From: Rhizobium sp. RU36D
GTDB lineage: Bacteria; Pseudomonadota; Alphaproteobacteria; Rhizobiales; Rhizobiaceae
DNA: 64,000 nucleotides
Reading direction: 5' to 3'
NCBI RefSeq assembly: GCF_900176345.1
Contig: NZ_FWXU01000012.1
Location: 80,693 to 144,692 of the forward strand
Shown here one piece after another: positions 59,718 to 64,000 of this stretch (position 1 is the stretch's first letter; each line of letters starts with the position of its first letter). The notes beneath the pieces were generated by a model. That model ran no database searches, was not told the DNA's origin, and saw only the letters and a list, made by a program, of their open reading frames with translations. Both the position numbers and the translations under genes were made by a program.

Positions 59718-59890
59718 GTCTTGTTAAAGCCCTCTCGATCCGCTCCGACGGGTATCACTGATTCGGCCTGGAGGGAAATGGGCAGGTGACGGTGTGGTGG
59801 TGTCGCTGCGTGAATTGCCCTTGCTGGCGTGCTGGCCATCGCGTTCGTTGCAATCCATCTCACGCCCATCGCTGGCCTGCTGTGCAAGGG

Positions 59891-60052
59891 AAAAGACCCT
59901 CTCTGGCCTGCCGGCCATCTCCCCCACAAGGGGGGAGAAGACCCAGCCGAACCCTCTCGCGCCTCTCCAACTGTCCTACGCTGGGCGAGTGGCCGACCCC
60001 AGCGTTTCTCCCCCCTTGTGGGGGAGATGGCCGGCAGGCCAGAGAGGGTCTT
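59891..60052. repeat. Palindromic repeat family Q, copy 2
   Basis: Left arm 59891-59940 (AAAGACCCTCTCTGGCCTGCC, then CCCCCACAAGGGGGGAGAAG) and right arm 60005-60052 (CTCCCCCCTTGTGGGGGAG, then GGCCAGAGAGGGTCTT) with a roughly 65-base centre. It lies between the DUF1214 and GGDEF genes. The other copy is in the mrp operon at 32717-32934. Confidence 0.85.
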
Positions 60053-60073
60053 ATCTTACTGTTTTTACTTCCC

Positions 60074-61273
60074 TCAACCCACGCCGAGCGCGCGGCCGTC
60101 GTCTTCCGTTTCGGCCAGCCGCCAGCCATTGCGGCCGTCAGCCTTCACGGCGTAGAGCGCCCGGTCGGCGGATTGCAGCAGGTCGTCCAGCGCGGCATCG
60201 GTGGCGATCGAGCCGCAGGCGGCGCCGATGGAGATCGTCACGAACCGGGCCGAACCGCCGGCATGATCATGGGCGATGGCTTCCGCCCGCACCCGCCGGC
60301 GCAGGCTTTCGGCGTGGCGGGCGGCGGTTTCCGGCCCGCAATGGGGAATGACGGCCAGGAATTCCTCGCCGCCGTGGCGGGCGAGATGAGCATATCCGGG
60401 CAGTTCGCGGCGCATGACGCGCGCCACCCGCGCCAGACAGTCGTCGCCGGCGGCATGGCCATAGCCGTCGTTGAAGGCCTTGAAGTGGTCGACATCGATG
60501 ATCAGGATCGCGGTCTGCGCAATCTCGCGCGGCGCCAGATGCGCCCTGAGCCGCGCCACTTCGGCATCCGTGCCACGCCGATTGGGCAATTGCGTCAGCG
60601 GATCGGTCAGCGCCAGCCGTTCCAGCACATCGTTCTGACGCGACAATTCCTGCTTCAATGTCTCGTTTTCATACATCTGCACGAAATTGATCAGCCGCTC
60701 GGCCTCCAGCTGGTAACTGGCGATCAAGGTTTGCACCACGGTCGGGATGTAGATGGCGAGGTGATAGAGCCCGTGGATCGGGTCCCAGCCGGCGACGAAA
60801 CTGATGAAGCCGTAATTGATCAGGAAACAGGCAAGGGTTGCGGCAAGGCTGGCGCGAAACGGCGCGCGGATGCCGATCGTCACCACCATCTGGAACAGCA
60901 CGGCGGCATAGAAATAGTTGATCGCCATGGGATTGTCGCTGGCAACGGTGATCACGCACCAGGCCAGGTTTGCCGCCAGCATGAAGCCGAGCGTGACATA
61001 TTCCTTGTGCCGGATCGGCCTGACTTTCAGCTGATAGATCAACAACATGGCCGCCAGCGGCAGCATCAGCCCGAAGCGCAGCGCAACAGACAGCACGGTG
61101 ACATCGCCCAGCAGCGCCATGTCGGCCACCACGCAGGCGAGATAGAAGAACATGACCTTGATGGTGGTCTGCACCAACTCGCGGCTGCGCCCATGCGCAC
61201 GCCTCCGCTCATAAGTCGCCGCCTCGTCCGCGTTCATGCGGGGGCGGGCGTCAAGGCCAAGCCAAGTGTCCAT
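60074..61273 (-). CDS. Diguanylate cyclase with membrane sensor
   Basis: A 399-residue protein. The N-terminal half has about six transmembrane helices (LVQTTIKVMFFYLACVVADMALLG to GLYHLAIYIPTVVQTLIASY). A short coiled coil follows, then a GGDEF domain from about residue 215 (RLALTDPLTQLPNRRGTDAEVARLRAHL, IIDVDHFKAFNDGYGHAAGDDCL, RHGGEEFLAVIP). The signature is Gly-Gly-Glu-Glu-Phe, active in cyclases. The inhibitory Arg-x-x-Asp site that normally precedes it is replaced (GYAHLARHGG), so product inhibition is likely absent. It makes c-di-GMP. Confidence 0.93.
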   Translation of the reverse strand: MDTWLGLDARPRMNADEAATYERRRAHGRSRELVQTTIKVMFFYLACVVADMALLGDVTVLSVALRFGLMLPLAAMLLIYQLKVRPIRHKEYVTLGFMLAANLAWCVITVASDNPMAINYFYAAVLFQMVVTIGIRAPFRASLAATLACFLINYGFISFVAGWDPIHGLYHLAIYIPTVVQTLIASYQLEAERLINFVQMYENETLKQELSRQNDVLERLALTDPLTQLPNRRGTDAEVARLRAHLAPREIAQTAILIIDVDHFKAFNDGYGHAAGDDCLARVARVMRRELPGYAHLARHGGEEFLAVIPHCGPETAARHAESLRRRVRAEAIAHDHAGGSARFVTISIGAACGSIATDAALDDLLQSADRALYAVKADGRNGWRLAETEDDGRALGVG

Positions 61274-61511
61274 GGGTCATCCATTTCCTGTGGGGCAGGC
61301 CGGCAACACCGGTGCCAGATGATTAAGGCGCGGAGAATTAATTGCACCTTAAATTTGGGGAGGCGGGGAGAGGTCTCCACCCGGTACTTGGGGGATGGTT
61401 AAGGGAGGGTGAACGGGGGGAGTTTGCGCCTTTCGGCCGGTCGGTCAGCGTATGCGAAAGACGCTGCTGTTCCACGTCGCAATCGCCGCCTTGCCAGTGA
61501 AAATGACCTAT

Positions 61512-63185
61512 TCAGGCCGCGGCCTCAATAGCATCGATCCGAGCGATTAGTTCGTCGCATCGCTGGGTTTGATACTCTGATCCCTCTGCGAAAAAATCAC
61601 GTGCCCGCGTGACATAGTCCCTCGCCTCAAACCACAACGCAGGATCAGGATCAAGAGCGAAGTGGGCTAGGGCCAAATCGGCGATGTTCCACTGGTTTCT
61701 GGCCCAAAGCATTGGAGCGTCTTCGCGAAAGTCGAAAGACTCACATTCGCGAAAAGCTTCCCGCGCCTGGTGCAGCATCTCCTCATTTTCAGTGAGTGTC
61801 CCTAACCAGCGCAAGGCTACCCCCAAGTTTGTATACATGCCTTTCCGAATATGCGAATCGGTGGTTTTATACGTAAGTGAAATAGACTTGGTTAGGCATA
61901 TCTTTGCCTCTTCCAACTGCACCGGGTCGCTGGTGCATTGTCCAAGTCTCTGGAGGCCGACCCCGAGTAGACTCCATAGTTTTCCGATGCCTAAGTTGTT
62001 GTGTCTATCGGCGGTGTCCAGCGACGCACGCGCAGCAGAGACCGCCTCAACCAAAATAGCCTCGTCGCGATTGCGCTCGCCGATCTCAAGCAACACCGAC
62101 GCAATACCACTTTGGGCTGCTGTCCAAGTATGTGGCTGTATTGCTTTGTCTGTTGTTTGCAGACACGCCTGAAGCGCATTCTGTGCTGATTTCAGTAAAC
62201 CTTTTTCGGAAGATCGCTCCGCCAGTCTAAAATAGCACCAGCCAAGTAGAACGAGCGCGTGTGCCCGGTAGTTACCACTTGCCGCGTCAGTGTTTATTTT
62301 AGCCATTTCCAACGCTACCTGCAGTGTAAATGTATCTCCCTTTTTGTCGCCGTCTTCTAAGTACTGGTGGATCAATTTGCCAATTGCTACAATCCGTTTT
62401 TCGCCGGCTTCATGAGCTTTTCGGGCGGTATGTTTGCCCAACCGTTTTGCAGCAAGATCGGGTCGGTTTCTTACGCGGTCTTGTTTCAGTTGCGCGTTGA
62501 ACAACGCTTCGGCTTCCGCATCTAGCCGTTTTCCTTCTGCTGCCAAAAACTCGGCCGCCCCGTCCCGGTCTCCCTTGTCATTCATCTCGGAAACCCGGCG
62601 CAATACCGCATCCAGTTGCGATGACGTGTTTTGTGGCAAGTTGCCTTGCTCTTTCAGCTCCTTTGCCGCTTGGAGAGCCGCACGCAGACCTTTGTAAGCG
62701 GTGAACAGATCATTGTGTTGACCTTCAGCAAAATCATAGGCCAGGTCGATCAGCAGGCGTTCCCCGGTCACAATACCGGCATCGTCCGCCTGTGCCTTCT
62801 CGATCAATTTTTCAGCGTCAGTATCGGCCTTGGTTACTTCATCCTCCGCGATTTCATCGTCGCCTAAGAACGGCTGCAGGAGAGCCTTATCCATTTCCAG
62901 CGCCGTTATGATTCTTCCGGCTGTTCGCGGCGTAATTTTCCGCCTTCCATTTTCGATTTGGGAGAAATAGCCCTTGGCGCTATCGCGCTTGAGGGCCACG
63001 AATGCCGCTTGATCCAGTGTCATGCCTTTCAGCACGCGGGCTGCTTTCACCGCCTTACCGAACGCTTGCAAAGTCTCAGATGGAAGTTCCGGCAACGAAA
63101 AGCGCCTTTCATGTAACTTTATGCAACTGTGGCATGAAACTGGTTGGAACTCTGTACTCCCGACACCGCGCTTCCTAGCTGCCAT
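61512..63185 (-). CDS. XRE-type HTH protein with TPR-like helical repeats
   Basis: A 557-residue protein. The HTH is near residues 38-85 (LQAFGKAVKAARVLKGMTLDQAAFVALKRDSAKGYFSQIENGRRKITPRTAGRIITALEM). The remaining 450 residues are helical hairpins like TPRs (for example AHALVLLGWCYFRLAERSSEKGLLKSAQNALQACLQ and AILVEAVSAARASLDTADRHNNLGIGKLWSLLGVGLQRLG). The DNA is clearly less GC-rich than the neighbours, a sign of transfer. HTH-TPR proteins are often peptide- or phage-responsive regulators, but no such partner is visible. Start ATG 63185, or TTG 63095 with GAAAGG ahead. The promoter may lie in between. Confidence 0.8.
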   Translation of the reverse strand: MAARKRGVGSTEFQPVSCHSCIKLHERRFSLPELPSETLQAFGKAVKAARVLKGMTLDQAAFVALKRDSAKGYFSQIENGRRKITPRTAGRIITALEMDKALLQPFLGDDEIAEDEVTKADTDAEKLIEKAQADDAGIVTGERLLIDLAYDFAEGQHNDLFTAYKGLRAALQAAKELKEQGNLPQNTSSQLDAVLRRVSEMNDKGDRDGAAEFLAAEGKRLDAEAEALFNAQLKQDRVRNRPDLAAKRLGKHTARKAHEAGEKRIVAIGKLIHQYLEDGDKKGDTFTLQVALEMAKINTDAASGNYRAHALVLLGWCYFRLAERSSEKGLLKSAQNALQACLQTTDKAIQPHTWTAAQSGIASVLLEIGERNRDEAILVEAVSAARASLDTADRHNNLGIGKLWSLLGVGLQRLGQCTSDPVQLEEAKICLTKSISLTYKTTDSHIRKGMYTNLGVALRWLGTLTENEEMLHQAREAFRECESFDFREDAPMLWARNQWNIADLALAHFALDPDPALWFEARDYVTRARDFFAEGSEYQTQRCDELIARIDAIEAAA

Positions 63186-63251
63186 TATCCCGTCGTCATG
63201 ACACGACCTTGGAACAGGCGGGCCTGCCGCAATCCCCGAAAGGATAACGGG

Positions 63252-63452
63252 ATGACGTGGCTAATACAATATCTGGTTTACATAGGCGAAGCTGCCGATC
63301 TGGCGGTGAAAACAATCACATGGCTGCCAACGGAAGCAGGCATAAACTTCGTCTTTGCGCTACTTTGCCTTATAGCATCGCTTTTCGATGTGTCACCACG
63401 CCGAGTGATGGCAACTAGTGCTTTGCTATATCTGTTGCTCAGCATGATCTAG
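63252..63452 (+). CDS. Small membrane protein, divergent from the HTH-TPR gene
   Basis: A 66-residue protein with two predicted helices: MTWLIQYLVYIGEAADLAVKTITWLPTEAGINFVFALLCLIASLFDVSPRRVMATSALLYLLLSMI. The DNA is less GC-rich, as for the HTH-TPR gene. GGATAACGGG precedes the ATG at 63252. It is divergent across a 67-base gap and may be controlled by the HTH-TPR protein. No family is recognised. Confidence 0.5.
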   Translation: MTWLIQYLVYIGEAADLAVKTITWLPTEAGINFVFALLCLIASLFDVSPRRVMATSALLYLLLSMI

Positions 63453-63615
63453 GCGAGATGGAATGGTCGGTCGCCCCCCAACGGAACCATTCCCCACCCC
63501 ACGCATTATTCCTGCAAGCGGATCGTCAAACGGCTGACGATGGACCTTCCCGGCGGTTTGACCGGGTGGCGATTTGGGAGGCCGTGCGGTACCGCTGGCA
63601 AAAAGGAGATTTCAC

Positions 63616-63807
63616 ATGGGTGCGACTGCAGACAAGGTTTCCGGCAAGGCCAACGAACTCGCCGGCAAGGCACGTCAGGCCGTCGGTGATGCGACCGACA
63701 ACAACAGCATGAAGGCCAAGGGCGCCGTCCAGGAAGCCAAGGGCCATGCCCAGCAGGCCAAGGGCGAAGCCAAGAGCGCGGTGAAGAACGTCATCGATAA
63801 GGCTTAA
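63616..63807 (+). CDS. CsbD-family stress protein
   Basis: A 63-residue, hydrophilic, Lys/Ala-rich protein: MGATADKVSGKANELAGKARQAVGDATDNNSMKAKGAVQEAKGHAQQAKGEAKSAVKNVIDKA. This is the CsbD pattern (repeated KxxGxAxEAxGxA-type helix), disordered in solution and strongly induced by general stress. The ATG at 63616 has AAAAAGGAG upstream. A terminator at 63838 follows. It was probably a separate transcription unit. Confidence 0.93.
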   Translation: MGATADKVSGKANELAGKARQAVGDATDNNSMKAKGAVQEAKGHAQQAKGEAKSAVKNVIDKA

Positions 63808-63837
63808 AGCCGTCTGCCCAGATGGTAAATTGACCGG

Positions 63838-63870
63838 GGCTCGCCGCAAGGCGGGCCTTTTGGTTTTTTG
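63838..63870 (+). terminator. Rho-independent terminator of the CsbD gene
   Basis: GGCTCGCC and GGCGGGCC pair with one G-U around GCAA and are followed by TTTTGGTTTTTT. It lies about 30 bases after the CsbD stop. The remaining 63871-64000 shows no gene. Confidence 0.75.
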
Positions 63871-64000
63871 CGGTACCGCTTGCGCTCCGTCATGGTCGGG
63901 CTTGACCCACTGCTGTCCGGTTTAATTTCCGGTCCATTTGAAGACCAACTGGTTGTGGTTTTTGGGTTTGTCTGGCGGGGGTCTGAGGAGGTGATCGGTG

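Noticed and set aside
63871..64000. Possible insertion-sequence end at the right border
   Set aside because: The last 100 bases look unlike the neighbours (TTTTTGGGTTTGTCTGGC), but no inverted end or transposase codons can be shown without sequence beyond the window.

Overview
The window reads as chromosomal DNA of an alphaproteobacterium of the order Rhizobiales, most likely Rhizobiaceae. The gene content supports this: a MucR/Ros zinc-finger regulator, DUF5330, DUF1491, DUF6456 and DUF2336 proteins, an HWE histidine kinase, a short Lys/Arg-rich S21, an Mrp antiporter operon and a GC-rich base composition. GTG and TTG starts are frequent. Several families of palindromic repeats typical of rhizobial intergenic DNA are scattered through it. 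No rRNA, tRNA, CRISPR array or complete insertion sequence was seen.

Layout. 0-11.4 kb: two VOC proteins, rpsU, a cold-shock gene, a PACE-type efflux pump, a large HBM chemoreceptor, a brnTA toxin-antitoxin pair with a palindromic operator, a divergent Old Yellow Enzyme/HxlR pair, a small lipoprotein bracketed by inverted copies of one repeat, a HerA-like ATPase and a small DUF2267-like protein. 11.4-21.5 kb: a membrane protein with five exact-period 48-residue repeats, an HWE kinase, a two-gene flavin split-barrel/GAF module, a hemerythrin-YceI pair, an OmpA-type lipid-anchored-like or periplasmic protein, a 272-bp cruciform element and a CorA transporter. 21.9-30 kb: a DCC/saccharopine-dehydrogenase-like pair, PAS, MAPEG, HlyIII, GNAT, LuxR, lipoprotein, P-loop kinase-like and msrB genes.

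30.3-36.9 kb is the complete mrpABCDEFG cation/proton antiporter operon, with two different palindromic repeats lodged between A/B and C/D. 37-41 kb carries mucR, a DnaA-domain-IV-like HTH gene overlapping a DUF6456 gene, a phosphatase-like gene, sufE and DUF5330. 41.5-45.7 kb holds a sensor kinase overlapping a peptidoglycan-binding-domain gene, then a soluble chemoreceptor. 45.8-51.8 kb contains assorted metabolic and unknown genes and an MHS-type transporter with an unusual soluble insertion. 52-55.6 kb holds a TetR-controlled DUF1348 gene and a dgdA/dgdR pair. 55.6-64 kb contains YqhA, DUF2336, a DUF1214/DUF1254 pair, a diguanylate cyclase, a lower-GC HTH-TPR gene and a CsbD-like stress protein.

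Functional themes are signal transduction (two chemoreceptors, two histidine kinases, GGDEF, PAS, LuxR, LysR, TetR, HxlR, MucR), ion homeostasis (Mrp, CorA) and redox or sulfur repair (MsrB, SufE, OYE, flavin proteins, hemerythrin). The best candidates for undescribed biology are the 48-residue-repeat membrane protein, the cruciform element at 20.05-20.32 kb, the HTH-TPR gene at 61.5 kb and the DnaA-like/DUF6456 pair.
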